Source: Parvularcula sp. IMCC14364 (GTDB lineage Bacteria; Pseudomonadota; Alphaproteobacteria; Caulobacterales; Parvularculaceae). From it: 64,000 nucleotides of DNA. The DNA is taken from the NCBI RefSeq assembly GCF_030758415.1, contig NZ_CP132334.1:1810001-1874000 (forward strand), written 5' to 3'. A program made the translations under genes and the position numbers. Numbering within the stretch: position 1 is the stretch's first letter; each line of letters starts with the position of its first letter. The notes beneath the pieces are model-generated. The model was given only the letters and a program-made list of their open reading frames with translations. It ran no database searches and had not been told where the DNA came from. Shown piece after piece: positions 8,808-16,937 of the stretch.

Positions 8808-9815
8808 TTACCCGTTGCGGGCAGATATCCCTGTATCCGGGAAATCAGTGAAAAGACCATCAACCCCCATTGAGAAATAGAACTGATATTCCTCTTCCGG
8901 TGTATCAAAAATATCCGGCAGCTGATCGTTTCTGAAAGTCCACGGGTGGACCTGCAAGCCTTGTTGATGCGCACGCTCCAACAGGCCCGTTGTTGTCTTG
9001 TCCTGATTGATGAGCAAGCCCTTATTTGGGCCAAGGCCATTACAATACTCAGCAATTTCCTCAGCCGAAAACCCTGTACCAACAGAGGTGAGATAAACCA
9101 GCGGTAATGGCGTGCGATCACGCATCTCCTGAAGAACCGGCTTTTCGAAAGACTGGATGAACACAGGGGAGGCTGGCTGATTCATGCCAGCAGCGGAAAG
9201 TTTCTCAATGAGGATGCGCGCATAATTATAGCCGCGTTGTTTGAAATAACCGGGTGCCTTGGTCTCCGGGTAGAGGCCGATGACGCGGCCAGCGCGGACA
9301 CTTTCTGCCTTTGCAAGATCGATGACTTCTTCAAGTGTCGGTATGCTGAATTGATCATCAAAATCTTTCGAGCGACCGGGAAATGCCTGACGGGCGCGCA
9401 ACGTCTTTATTTCTTCCAGCGTGAAATCCTCACTGAACCAGTCTGCACGACCGTTCACGGTTTTCTTTCGATCGGCAAATTCTGGCCGGTCCGCCACATC
9501 CGTCGTGCCGGAGAGATAAATATCATGACGGGCAATCAGCGCACCGTCCTTGGTGAAGACAAGATCGGGCTCGATATAGTCAGCCCCCATCTCAATCGCC
9601 AGTTTATAGCTTTCCAGCGTATGCTCTGGCCTGTAACCGGAGGCCCCGCGATGAGCGATGATCAATGGCTTTGGTTGAACACGCATGGCGGATGCGTCCC
9701 CTGTGGTCTTGGGCATCAACCGAGGAGTAAGATAATTACGCTCGCAGGCAGCGGCCAGCGGCAAGGCGGCGATGGAGGCAATAACTGCGCGGCGGTTTGT
9801 AAGGTTTTTTGTCAT
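8808..9815 (-). CDS. Glycerophosphodiester phosphodiesterase (GlpQ type), exported
   Basis: The 335-residue protein has an export signal with twin arginines (NRRAVIAS) and a lipobox-like LAAAC (Cys24), so it is probably a periplasmic lipoprotein. The catalytic GDPD motif HRGASGYRPEHT is followed by the metal-binding YIEPDLVFTKDG. The enzyme splits glycerophosphodiesters into glycerol-3-phosphate and an alcohol, for phosphate or lipid scavenging. Length and insertions resemble E. coli GlpQ (about 350 residues). The start has CAGGAGACGG in front. No glpT transporter is adjacent. Confidence 0.9.
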   Translation of the reverse strand: MTKNLTNRRAVIASIAALPLAAACERNYLTPRLMPKTTGDASAMRVQPKPLIIAHRGASGYRPEHTLESYKLAIEMGADYIEPDLVFTKDGALIARHDIYLSGTTDVADRPEFADRKKTVNGRADWFSEDFTLEEIKTLRARQAFPGRSKDFDDQFSIPTLEEVIDLAKAESVRAGRVIGLYPETKAPGYFKQRGYNYARILIEKLSAAGMNQPASPVFIQSFEKPVLQEMRDRTPLPLVYLTSVGTGFSAEEIAEYCNGLGPNKGLLINQDKTTTGLLERAHQQGLQVHPWTFRNDQLPDIFDTPEEEYQFYFSMGVDGLFTDFPDTGISARNG

Positions 9816-9937
9816 GAGGTCCGTCTCCTGATACTACCTGACGTTCAATGTGCTTCTGGCCTGTTTGCAAACCCAAGACTGATTGTTTTGTATATTATAT
9901 TTCTTCACCTGTTTAGCGCCTGCCAGAACAAAACAGA

Positions 9938-10135
9938 CTAATGCAGATGTTGCGTTGGCTCTTCTGTGTCAAAATCTGCGCCGCTTTCATCCTCTTCGCC
10001 GGGAATCGCATAGGAACCCTTCAGCCAGCGGTTCAGGTCGACATCAGCGCAGCGCTTTGAGCAAAACGGGCGATAGATTTCCACGACTTCCTTCTCGCAG
10101 ATTGCGCATCTGTTGCTAGTTGATTTCGCGGACAT
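9938..10135 (-). CDS. yacG: DNA gyrase inhibitor YacG
   Basis: This is a small zinc protein of 65 residues. It has CAIC near the N-terminus and FCSKRC about 15 residues later, giving the four zinc-binding cysteines of YacG, followed by DLNRWLKGSYAIPG and an acidic tail. YacG binds and inhibits DNA gyrase. The frame is open upstream, but the ATG at 10135 gives the right N-terminus. It overlaps the end of the RNase gene by 20 bp, so translation is probably coupled. It is the last gene of the minus-strand housekeeping run. Confidence 0.9.
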   Translation of the reverse strand: MSAKSTSNRCAICEKEVVEIYRPFCSKRCADVDLNRWLKGSYAIPGEEDESGADFDTEEPTQHLH

Positions 10136-11306
10136 CAGACCACTCCCTCTCCTTGTCATCACGGGCAGAAAATGTAAGGCGCGCACCATATTGCGCTGTC
10201 AGTTTTTGCACCCAATCAGGTGTTACCTTTATAAGATCAATCACCTCGCTTGTGCCAAGCACTTCGAGCCGCGCGGCGGTATGCTGCTGTAGCTGCACTG
10301 CCGCTTTGCGCAATAATCTTGCGGCTAGTGCCTTCGGTGAAAGTTGGCGCCCCCGCACCGGACCGCCCCCGTGATACACCGTTTGAAGATCAAGCAGGCT
10401 CGCCTGCTGCCGGGGCAGTGTGTAAATCGCCAGGCCAGTGTCATCAAGGCGGATCAATCGTGCGCCATGCAGCGCTCTGGCTGATTCTTTCAGAACGCTG
10501 CGGATCTGACCGCCCCCTTTCAGAGCAAGGGCCGGAAAATCTATCACGACCTGCCCCCCGATACGGCGCAGTGAAAGTTGCCGGAAAATTTCCGGGATCG
10601 CTTCGGCGCAGGCGCGGATCATTGAACCGCGTTTTGACTGGCCCTCGGTGGCGGCAACATCAACGTCGATTACCGTCAGGGCCTCAGCCTCATCAAAAAC
10701 AAGCCTGCCGCCACCCGGCAAGGTCACAACGCGCGCTAAAGCCTGCTCTATCTCCTCCTCAATGCCCTCCCTCTCAAACAGCGCCGCTTCCGGAAATGTT
10801 GATAATTCCGGCGGCGTGGTGGGAGCGTCAGTGCGCAGATAGGCCTGTAGCGCCAGAAAAGAATTAGAACCGGCAACGATTATTTCTGTTGGCATTGCTT
10901 TTTGAAAATGCATGTAAGCCAGTACTGCGTCCGCTTTGACAGGCTCCAGCCGTGCGGGCGCTTCACCGGCTTTCGCCTGCAATGCCTCAAGAGTCGGCGC
11001 TTTTACGCCTGTCTGAGTCGTCAGCAACGGCCCTTTACCAGGAACAGCAGGACGCTTGATCCGCACTGGGAGCGATTGCCCTTCACTGATCTTAAGACTT
11101 TCCGTAATGGGTAGAAAACCTGCCTCAGAAAAGCCTATGTCAACGAACGCCGCCTGCAATTTGCGGTCAACGGTTTTGACCTTGCCCAGAAAAAGTCCAC
11201 TATGTGCGGCATCATCTGAATACCAGAGGCCGCGCACCTGCCCGTCCAGCAACAGCGCCGCGCGCGTTTCCGCCGGGCTTTCTTCAATGAGTAGTGTTGC
11301 TGTCAT
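10116..11306 (-). CDS. Ribonuclease E/G family protein, short form
   Basis: The 396-residue protein has an S1-like segment (GLFLGKVKTVDRKLQAAFVDIG) near residues 38-60. The catalytic DNase I-like part follows, with VIDVDVAATEG and IGGQVVIDFPAL, where the magnesium-binding Asp residues lie. It matches RNase G-like enzymes that process rRNA and mRNA 5' ends. It is shorter than E. coli RNase G (489), and no CPxCxG zinc-link follows the catalytic part. The ATG overlaps the maf stop as ATGA, so translation is coupled. Confidence 0.85.
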   Translation of the reverse strand: MTATLLIEESPAETRAALLLDGQVRGLWYSDDAAHSGLFLGKVKTVDRKLQAAFVDIGFSEAGFLPITESLKISEGQSLPVRIKRPAVPGKGPLLTTQTGVKAPTLEALQAKAGEAPARLEPVKADAVLAYMHFQKAMPTEIIVAGSNSFLALQAYLRTDAPTTPPELSTFPEAALFEREGIEEEIEQALARVVTLPGGGRLVFDEAEALTVIDVDVAATEGQSKRGSMIRACAEAIPEIFRQLSLRRIGGQVVIDFPALALKGGGQIRSVLKESARALHGARLIRLDDTGLAIYTLPRQQASLLDLQTVYHGGGPVRGRQLSPKALAARLLRKAAVQLQQHTAARLEVLGTSEVIDLIKVTPDWVQKLTAQYGARLTFSARDDKEREWSDVREIN

Positions 11307-11929
11307 AATGTGGGCTTCAGCCCTGCTCCTTTTAGAAGGTTTGCTGTTTCATAAAGTGGCAAACCGACCACGGATGAATAAGAACCTGTTATTGATATAA
11401 TATAGGCAGAGAAAAATCCCTGAATGGCATAGCCGCCTGCCTTGCCCTGCCACTCACCACCAGCGAGATAATGCTCCAGTTCGCGCGTTGACAGTCTCTT
11501 GACCTTGACCCGTGTTTCAACGACGCGCTCACGCACGCTCTCGCCAGGACCAGCCAGACAGATACCTGTATAAACACGGTGAGATCGCCCGGAAAGAAGC
11601 GACAGGCATTTTAGCGCCTGCTCTTCTGTTTCAGCCTTTGGCAGAATACGCCTTCCGCAAGCCACCACCGTATCTGAGCCCAGTACAGCTGCTTCAGGCG
11701 AAGCCGCACTGACATGCACAGCCTTTTCACGCGCCAGCCTTGCCGCATGGAGACGGGGTAATTCGTCCGCACCGGGAGTCTCGTCAATATCAGCAGGTAA
11801 TATTTCGTCCGGCACAAAGCCAATTTGTTCCAGAAGGTCCCTCCTGCGAGGAGAGGCACTGGCAAGGACAAAGCGGGGTGAGCGCAATTTATTTGAAACG
11901 ATAGGTGATCCGGCCTTTGGTAAGGTCAT
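11303..11929 (-). CDS. maf: Maf-family nucleoside triphosphate pyrophosphatase
   Basis: This is a Maf protein of about 208 residues: [18 protein letters not shown] at the N-terminus, the metal and base-binding GSDTVV, and a central ETRVKV. Maf enzymes hydrolyse non-canonical or canonical NTPs to monophosphates and restrain septum formation. The first ATG (11929) makes a 41-bp overlap with infA. A TTG at 11887, one base after the infA stop, would start almost at the conserved [10 protein letters not shown] and is a realistic alternative. It is coupled to the RNase gene downstream. Confidence 0.9.
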   Translation of the reverse strand: MTLPKAGSPIVSNKLRSPRFVLASASPRRRDLLEQIGFVPDEILPADIDETPGADELPRLHAARLAREKAVHVSAASPEAAVLGSDTVVACGRRILPKAETEEQALKCLSLLSGRSHRVYTGICLAGPGESVRERVVETRVKVKRLSTRELEHYLAGGEWQGKAGGYAIQGFFSAYIISITGSYSSVVGLPLYETANLLKGAGLKPTL

Positions 11930-12107
11930 AGGGAGACATTTCTACAAGAACCTTGTCCCCCGCGAGTACGCGGATTCTGTTTTTGCGCATCTTGCCGGCA
12001 GTATGCGCGATGATTTCATGATCATTTTCCAGTTTCACGCGAAATGTCGCGTTCGGTAGAAGTTCTTCTACCGTTCCAGAAAACTCAAGTAACTCTTCCT
12101 TCGCCAT
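11889..12107 (-). CDS. infA: Translation initiation factor IF-1
   Basis: The 72-residue OB-fold protein matches IF-1 throughout: [20 protein letters not shown], then [19 protein letters not shown], then the terminal [10 protein letters not shown]-1 binds the ribosomal A site during initiation. The length is the family standard. A strong AGGAGGATT precedes the ATG. In alphaproteobacteria infA is commonly followed by maf and rng, as here. Confidence 0.98.
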   Translation of the reverse strand: MAKEELLEFSGTVEELLPNATFRVKLENDHEIIAHTAGKMRKNRIRVLAGDKVLVEMSPYDLTKGRITYRFK

Positions 12108-12176
12108 AATCCTCCTCGGGTCTGGCTCAATTCGTGAGACGGGAAAATGGGGGCGACTGACCGAAAAAGCAAGGTA

Positions 12177-12635
12177 TTAAGAGACTGCTTGCAGAGAAAA
12201 ACGCGATACGATGCGCGATTGGAGACTGTCCCGGGCCTCGCGATAGGCCTGCATGATCTGGTCACGGCTGCCGCGCACGTCCGTCGGGTTGGGTGTTTCC
12301 CATAATTCGATCTGTTTCTGATCGAAGAATTTCAGGGCTTCTTCTGCCGCCTTCGGCGTGAGGGCGACAACAAGATCGAAGTCCAGCGGGTCCACTGCGG
12401 CAAACTCCTGCGGTTCATGTCCGTCCACCGAATGATCGATTTCCTGCATGATGGCTTCAACAAAGGGATCAAGCCCCCCCTCGTAAACACCGGCAGACGC
12501 AATATAGACTGACGGCCCCAGCAGCTGGCGCGCCAGCGCCTCTGCCATGGGTGAGCGCACCGAATTCATGTTACAGGCAAACAGGATGCCCCTTGGCAAT
12601 GCCTGATCTCTGGAAGTCTTTGCTGCCTCACTCAT
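12177..12635 (-). CDS. Low-molecular-weight protein tyrosine phosphatase-like protein
   Basis: The 152-residue protein begins its fold with LFACNMNSVRSPMAEAL, the CX5R phosphatase loop with Cys21 and Arg27. A later VALTPKAAEEALKFF fits the family. LMW phosphatases dephosphorylate phosphotyrosine proteins; arsenate reductases use the same fold. Its position between UPF0262 and infA is the conserved alphaproteobacterial place for this family. The start ATG lies 7 bp after the UPF0262 stop, showing an operon. Confidence 0.88.
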   Translation of the reverse strand: MSEAAKTSRDQALPRGILFACNMNSVRSPMAEALARQLLGPSVYIASAGVYEGGLDPFVEAIMQEIDHSVDGHEPQEFAAVDPLDFDLVVALTPKAAEEALKFFDQKQIELWETPNPTDVRGSRDQIMQAYREARDSLQSRIVSRFSLQAVS

Positions 12636-12642
12636 GCCACCC

Positions 12643-13140
12643 TCATTTCATGTAGAAACTGCAAATCAGGGTGAAAAGTCGGCGGGCGGTATCAAAGTCC
12701 AGAGCGATCTTGTCTTTCAGGCGTTCCTCAAGAATTTCCGACCCTTCATTATGCATCCCGCGACGCGCCATATCGATGGTCTCAATCTGTTGCGGGGCCG
12801 CATTACGGATCGCGTCGTAATAGCTCTCGCATAACAGGAAGTAGTCCTTGATGATCTTGCGCAGCGGGGCCATCGACAGGTGAAGTTGCCCAACCGGTGT
12901 CTCGTCCTCCTTTCGGACATCCATAACCAGTCGCCCTTCGGAGCTCGACAGGTACAGAACGAAAGGCCCCTCGCCGATCATCTCGCTGTCACCCAACGGC
13001 TGAAACATGTTCTCCTGCAGGAGGTCATAGACTGCCACCTTCCGTTCATGCTCGATGTCGGCATTGGCAGGGGCGAGCGAGCGCTCGTCAAGTTCGACCC
13101 TGACCAGTCTGTAGGAAGGGGAAGGCATATCCGTGCTCAT
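12643..13140 (-). CDS. UPF0262 family protein
   Basis: The 165-residue cytoplasmic protein matches UPF0262 over its full length: HERKVAVYDLLQENMF, FVLYLSSSEGRLVMDV and a C-terminal helix DTARRLFTLICSFY. Function is unknown, but the family is almost restricted to Alphaproteobacteria and nearly always lies in this cluster. It is followed closely by the phosphatase gene. In many relatives hisD lies just upstream; here only about 107 bp separate it from DUF2948. Confidence 0.9.
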   Translation of the reverse strand: MSTDMPSPSYRLVRVELDERSLAPANADIEHERKVAVYDLLQENMFQPLGDSEMIGEGPFVLYLSSSEGRLVMDVRKEDETPVGQLHLSMAPLRKIIKDYFLLCESYYDAIRNAAPQQIETIDMARRGMHNEGSEILEERLKDKIALDFDTARRLFTLICSFYMK

Positions 13141-13247
13141 AAGGTGTCAGCTGCTCTCTTCTCATGGGCGTTCTATCAGGGCGCAAAGTGCTTCGCCAGC
13201 ACAGAAGTCAGAGTGGTTGTCCCGGGATAGCTTTATCCCAGCGAGCT

Positions 13248-13697
13248 TTATGCGTCGTGTTCCGGCTTGCTCTGGGTGCGCCAAGGGTCTGAAATATCAC
13301 TGAGGGCGATGTTCACCGCACTTGCCTCAAGAGAAATTTCACCGCCGCCCGCAAATTCCAGCAGCAATCGACAATCATCATTTGCAGCCTGCTCAAAACG
13401 CACAGCCAGCAAAGACACAACAGCGGACTTCGCATCCTGCCGGATATTGCGTGCCTTCACGCCCGTTACATCGTCAAAGTGAACACCTGTGCGCACACGG
13501 ATAAAGGGCCCTCGCTTGCGGTTCGCCCCCTCTTCCCAGACGAAGCGGTTCGCGACAAAGGCAAAGCGATGTTCTTTCGGCAGAAAAGCCATGTCACCGA
13601 CCTTCATGACGGCATCCTGAAGGCAGGCAGAAACCACTTCCACATCTTCGCTGTCTGCGGCCATGAGGCGCAAAGGCTTGTAATTTTTTATGTTCAT
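13248..13697 (-). CDS. DUF2948 family protein
   Basis: The 149-residue protein fits DUF2948 over its length: LRLMAADSEDVEVVSACLQDAVMKVGDMAFLP, then RFAFVANRFVWE, then a central RVRTGVHFDDV. It has no signal peptide or membrane helix, and its function is unknown. It lies 10 bp after murA and is almost certainly co-transcribed with it. Confidence 0.9.
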   Translation of the reverse strand: MNIKNYKPLRLMAADSEDVEVVSACLQDAVMKVGDMAFLPKEHRFAFVANRFVWEEGANRKRGPFIRVRTGVHFDDVTGVKARNIRQDAKSAVVSLLAVRFEQAANDDCRLLLEFAGGGEISLEASAVNIALSDISDPWRTQSKPEHDA

Positions 13698-13707
13698 GGA
13701 TTGCTAC

Positions 13708-14973
13708 TTAAGTGTCATCGCGCACGCGCTCAACCAGCGCGCCGACATTTTGCAGCTTTTCCTCAAGACGCTCAAAACCACGATCAAGATGATACAGCCT
13801 CGAAATCATGGTCTGCCCCTCTGCTCCCAGGCCTGCCAGCACGAGGGACATTGACGCGCGCAAGTCTGTTGCCATCACCTGTGCGCCTTTCAGTTTAGGT
13901 TTGCCACGCACCGATGCGACCTGACCGTCCACATGAATGTCAGCGCCCATACGGCCAAGTTCAGGTACATGCATGAAGCGGTTTTCAAAAATAGTTTCCT
14001 TGATGGTGCTCGCGCCGTCAGCGGTCGCCATCAGGGCCATGAACTGCGCCTGCAAATCTGTGGGGAACCCGGGAAATGGCTGAGTCACAACATCGACGCC
14101 TTTAATGCGGCCACCATTTTTTTTAACCCGCAAGCCATTTTCGACTTCGGTTATCTCAATACCACATTCGATAAGCGTGCTGATTGCCGCCCCCAACAGG
14201 TCCGCCCGGGCATTCTCGAGCGTCAACTCGCCGGCCGTGACGCCAACAGCCATGGCATAAGAGCCGGTCTCAATCCTGTCTGGCAGAACCGCGTGCTCTG
14301 CTTCTTCAAGCCGGTCCTTACCCCGAATGGTAATGGTTGGCGTGCCCGCACCGGTTATGTCTGCCCCCATGGCAATCAGGCAAGTTGCCAGATCAATGAT
14401 CTCAGGCTCCCGCGCGGCATTATCCAGGATTGTCTCACCATCCGCGAGCGTTGCTGCCATCATGGCATGTTCGGTGGCCCCGACAGACACGAACGGGAAC
14501 GTAATATGCGCCCCTTTCAGGCCGTTCTTCGCCTTGGCCAGAACATAGCCCTCATCCAGTTCGATCTCAGCCCCCATTGCTTCCAAAGCCTTGAGATGCA
14601 GATCGACCGGTCTTGCCCCGATGGCGCAGCCCCCCGGGAGAGAGACTTTTGCCTCACCTTCCCTCGCAAGAAGTGGCCCTAACACATTGAAACTGGCACG
14701 CATTTTCCGCACAAGGTCATAGGGCGCCAATGTGGAGGTGATCGTATCCGCATGGAGCGTCATATCGTCTCCATCGCGGCGCAAGTCCACGCCGTGCTGC
14801 TGCAATAGCGTGGAGAGTTGCCGAATGTCGGCAAGATCAGGCACATTGGTCAGGCGCAATGGCTTGTCAGTCAACAAACTGGCAACCATGACTTTCAGGG
14901 CTGAATTTTTCGCACCAGAGATTTTGAGACGCCCGTAAAGGGGGCGACCGCCGATAATGGCAAGCTTGTCCAT
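13708..14973 (-). CDS. murA: UDP-N-acetylglucosamine 1-carboxyvinyltransferase
   Basis: MurA transfers enolpyruvate to UDP-GlcNAc, the first committed step of peptidoglycan synthesis, in the cytoplasm. The 421-residue length is standard. Visible signatures are [19 protein letters not shown] (with the substrate-binding Lys), [36 protein letters not shown] (with the Cys that binds PEP and is the fosfomycin target), and the terminal [22 protein letters not shown]. Its ATG abuts the stop of a 58-residue basic protein gene. Confidence 0.97.
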   Translation of the reverse strand: MDKLAIIGGRPLYGRLKISGAKNSALKVMVASLLTDKPLRLTNVPDLADIRQLSTLLQQHGVDLRRDGDDMTLHADTITSTLAPYDLVRKMRASFNVLGPLLAREGEAKVSLPGGCAIGARPVDLHLKALEAMGAEIELDEGYVLAKAKNGLKGAHITFPFVSVGATEHAMMAATLADGETILDNAAREPEIIDLATCLIAMGADITGAGTPTITIRGKDRLEEAEHAVLPDRIETGSYAMAVGVTAGELTLENARADLLGAAISTLIECGIEITEVENGLRVKKNGGRIKGVDVVTQPFPGFPTDLQAQFMALMATADGASTIKETIFENRFMHVPELGRMGADIHVDGQVASVRGKPKLKGAQVMATDLRASMSLVLAGLGAEGQTMISRLYHLDRGFERLEEKLQNVGALVERVRDDT

Positions 14974-15150
14974 TCAGTCTTCTTTCCTTGATCGGGACGC
15001 TTTTTTGCGACGCCGCAGATTGGCACGCAAAGCCTCTGCCAGTTTTTCTTCCCGGTTTTGCTCTGGCTTCGACTTCGATTCAGCAGCAGGTTTTTTTACG
15101 GCTTTGTCAGGGCTTTCCGGGGGCTTTTTTGAGTGAGGGGTTTCAGGCAT
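14974..15150 (-). CDS. Small basic protein directly upstream of murA
   Basis: This short frame (58 residues) ends with TGA at 14974-14976, immediately before the murA ATG. The product is very rich in Lys, Arg, Glu and Pro: an N-terminal proline/lysine half, then a helix EEKLAEALRANLRRRKKASR. Small basic proteins with a similar ALRANLRRRK core occur in alphaproteobacterial genomes. It might bind nucleic acid or ribosomes, but that is inference. The zero-base spacing to murA suggests translational coupling. Confidence 0.7.
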   Translation of the reverse strand: MPETPHSKKPPESPDKAVKKPAAESKSKPEQNREEKLAEALRANLRRRKKASRSRKED

Positions 15151-15410
15151 CACGGTGCTCGATTGGTCAAGGCAATGCAGATACGCCCATTGCCTGCCTT
15201 ACTCAAGGGCGTGTCGAGGGCTACAGCCTGATTTCAGGCAGCGAGGTTCCGCTCAAATAAATGTTCCTTACCCAGTCTGAAGAAAAAGCTGCAGTACCAG
15301 CAGCGCTCGAGGTATATAAAGCGAACAAACAGACGCCTGAGGGCCTCCTAGAGCCCATCGCCCATATGTGATAGCATCGCCTTCTGGGATATGACTGAGG
15401 GGGTCTTCAG

Positions 15411-15482
15411 ATGACGACGATTGTAACGGTTCACGGCACCAATGCAGGCGATGAGAGCGATAACTACTGGAAAAACACATGA
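15411..15482 (+). pseudogene. Severed start of an alpha/beta-hydrolase-like gene
   Basis: An ATG opens a 23-residue frame beginning MTTIVTVHGTNAGDESD. The first strand and oxyanion-loop HGTN are typical of the N-terminus of lipase/PGAP1-like hydrolases, and then the frame stops. The stop overlaps the ATG of the following lipoprotein gene as ATGA. It looks like the 5' end of a hydrolase gene cut by rearrangement. A real leader peptide is the alternative. Confidence 0.4.
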
Positions 15483-16078
15483 AACTCATTCACATTATTT
15501 TTGCACTGCTGATGGCTCTGTGCATGGCTTGCACTCCAGATCGGCCAAATGCCGTTGATCAGGATGCAGTTTTTACCGGCGGCAATTGGGGTGGTAGTGG
15601 GCATTGGCGAACCTGTAAAGAAACGGAACAGCCCAACCAATATGTCTGTACAGAACAATGGTCTGATGGCTCTATATCCCGAGCGGGCATTTACTTTCAT
15701 CTTACTGAAGACGCTCTGCCTCTAAATCAAGCGACCGAACTCCCGTCAGGCTGGGCTATCTATTACAAAAGTGAAAGGCCATATTATATGCTGGCCGTGG
15801 TTCAACCAAATGATCAGAAGAAGGTGACCTACATGGCGTTGCGCCCCCAGGAATGTATTTCTGCTATCATCCAGCAAGAACCTGAAAAAGTGCAATCACT
15901 CTCTGAACGGAAGGTCGAAAATTTTGCAGAAGTCAGTCTTGACGCTTATGAATCCATTAAAATAGAATTGACTTTCGGTGTCCTGTCCAGGTTGCAGTTA
16001 GCACCATTGTCGTATGGTGACTATCGCGTCAATCCTAATTCATATGATTACTGCGAGATGTTTTTCCAGTATCCATAA
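15479..16078 (+). CDS. Putative lipoprotein of unknown function
   Basis: The 199-residue protein has a short hydrophobic signal followed by LCMAC (Cys18 the likely lipidated residue), so it is probably a periplasm-facing lipoprotein. The mature part has several Cys (TCKETEQ, YVCTEQW, PQECISA, YDYCEMFF), perhaps forming disulfides, and no recognised domain. It starts within an ATGA overlap with the hydrolase fragment upstream and ends just before an IS3-type remnant. It belongs to the accessory island. Confidence 0.65.
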   Translation: MKLIHIIFALLMALCMACTPDRPNAVDQDAVFTGGNWGGSGHWRTCKETEQPNQYVCTEQWSDGSISRAGIYFHLTEDALPLNQATELPSGWAIYYKSERPYYMLAVVQPNDQKKVTYMALRPQECISAIIQQEPEKVQSLSERKVENFAEVSLDAYESIKIELTFGVLSRLQLAPLSYGDYRVNPNSYDYCEMFFQYP

Positions 16079-16104
16079 CGTGTTCTTAAATTTAGCCAAA
16101 TCCG

Positions 16105-16326
16105 GAGTATGGCTATTGTGAAAGCTTTAACTCAAAACCTAGAGATGAGTTCTTGAATAGGGAGATACTCTATACACTGAAAGAAGCCCAAACTCTGATC
16201 GAATGGTGGCGACGACACTACAACACATTGCGTCCTCACTCTTCGCTGGGCTATCGCTCACCGGCCCCAATATCAATCTTGCCAAAGCCTCTCATGCCGC
16301 CTTACGTTGAAGGCGTAGCGGCATGA
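16105..16326 (+). pseudogene. IS3-family transposase, C-terminal remnant
   Basis: The open frame shows the unmistakable end of an IS3-type DDE transposase: GYCESFNSKPRDEFLNREILYTLKEA, then WWRRHYNTLRPHSSLGYRSPAP. The catalytic Glu lies in CESF. Only about 74 residues remain; the first and second catalytic Asp, the start and orfA are missing. It ends with TGA at 16324. Sequence to about 16385 (AACTCGGCAACTGGAGCACC) looks like a decayed right end. The element is dead. Confidence 0.85.
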
Positions 16327-16390
16327 GGCCGCTACATCATATAGCCAGGCTTAACTCGGCAACTGGAGCACCTAAACAGGGCCGTCCAAG

Positions 16391-16600
16391 ATGATTATAA
16401 TCAAGTGGATACTGCGCATGTTTCGATCACAGCCAAGGATGGTCAGAACGATCATACGTGTTACCGCAACAATGATTTCAATGACATTCGTAGGTTTCAT
16501 CTTTGCCGAGAAATATGCGGACGGATCTTTATTAATTGTATTCGCTGCCGCTTTTGCAGGTGCCCTAATCGGATTTGGGTTCGCAATGGGCAAAAATTGA
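16391..16600 (+). CDS. Small membrane protein, uncertain
   Basis: This is a 69-residue frame with a basic N-terminus and two hydrophobic segments, the second Gly/Ala-rich (AAAFAGALIGFGFAMG). It starts right after the IS3 remnant end and overlaps nothing. No family was recognised. It could be a real small membrane protein of the island, or the remaining part of a larger gene. Confidence 0.35.
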   Translation: MIIIKWILRMFRSQPRMVRTIIRVTATMISMTFVGFIFAEKYADGSLLIVFAAAFAGALIGFGFAMGKN

Positions 16601-16619
16601 AGAACCGGGAGCTCGCTTT

Positions 16620-16937
16620 ATGAGTGAGATAGATCGTCTGAATATGCCTCAAAGCATACAACGATTTGAACAAGTCACAATTTTAATCATCTCACTGATA
16701 GCAATACGCGGGATCTTTATGATTTTGCAACTTGGCCTCTTCGGATTTGGTTTTTTTGTATTGATTTTTTTATCGTTCAGTATCTTCATTCAGGCATGGC
16801 TTTTGTTATGGGTCATAGAGAAGCGAAGTCGTATCGCTAAATGGGTGATTACACTCATCACAGCTTTAGAGTCTGAATCAAAAGTCTTTCATATGAAACA
16901 TGCTCTTGCCAGTCGTCTTGTTGCGATACGGATGTGA
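16620..16937 (+). pseudogene. Small membrane protein gene cut by the IS5-family element
   Basis: Starting at the ATG 16620, the frame encodes about 83 residues with two or three membrane helices (ILIISLIAIRGIFMILQLGLFG and a following aromatic-rich helix), then WVIEKRSRIAKWVITLIT. From about 16869 the frame runs into the IS5 element and borrows some 20 codons to a stop at 16937, so the native C-terminus is lost or altered. Function unknown. Confidence 0.5.

Noticed and set aside
14988-15260. 90-codon plus-strand frame near the murA start
   Set aside because: It is antisense to the 58-residue basic protein gene and has no start signal or protein-like pattern.
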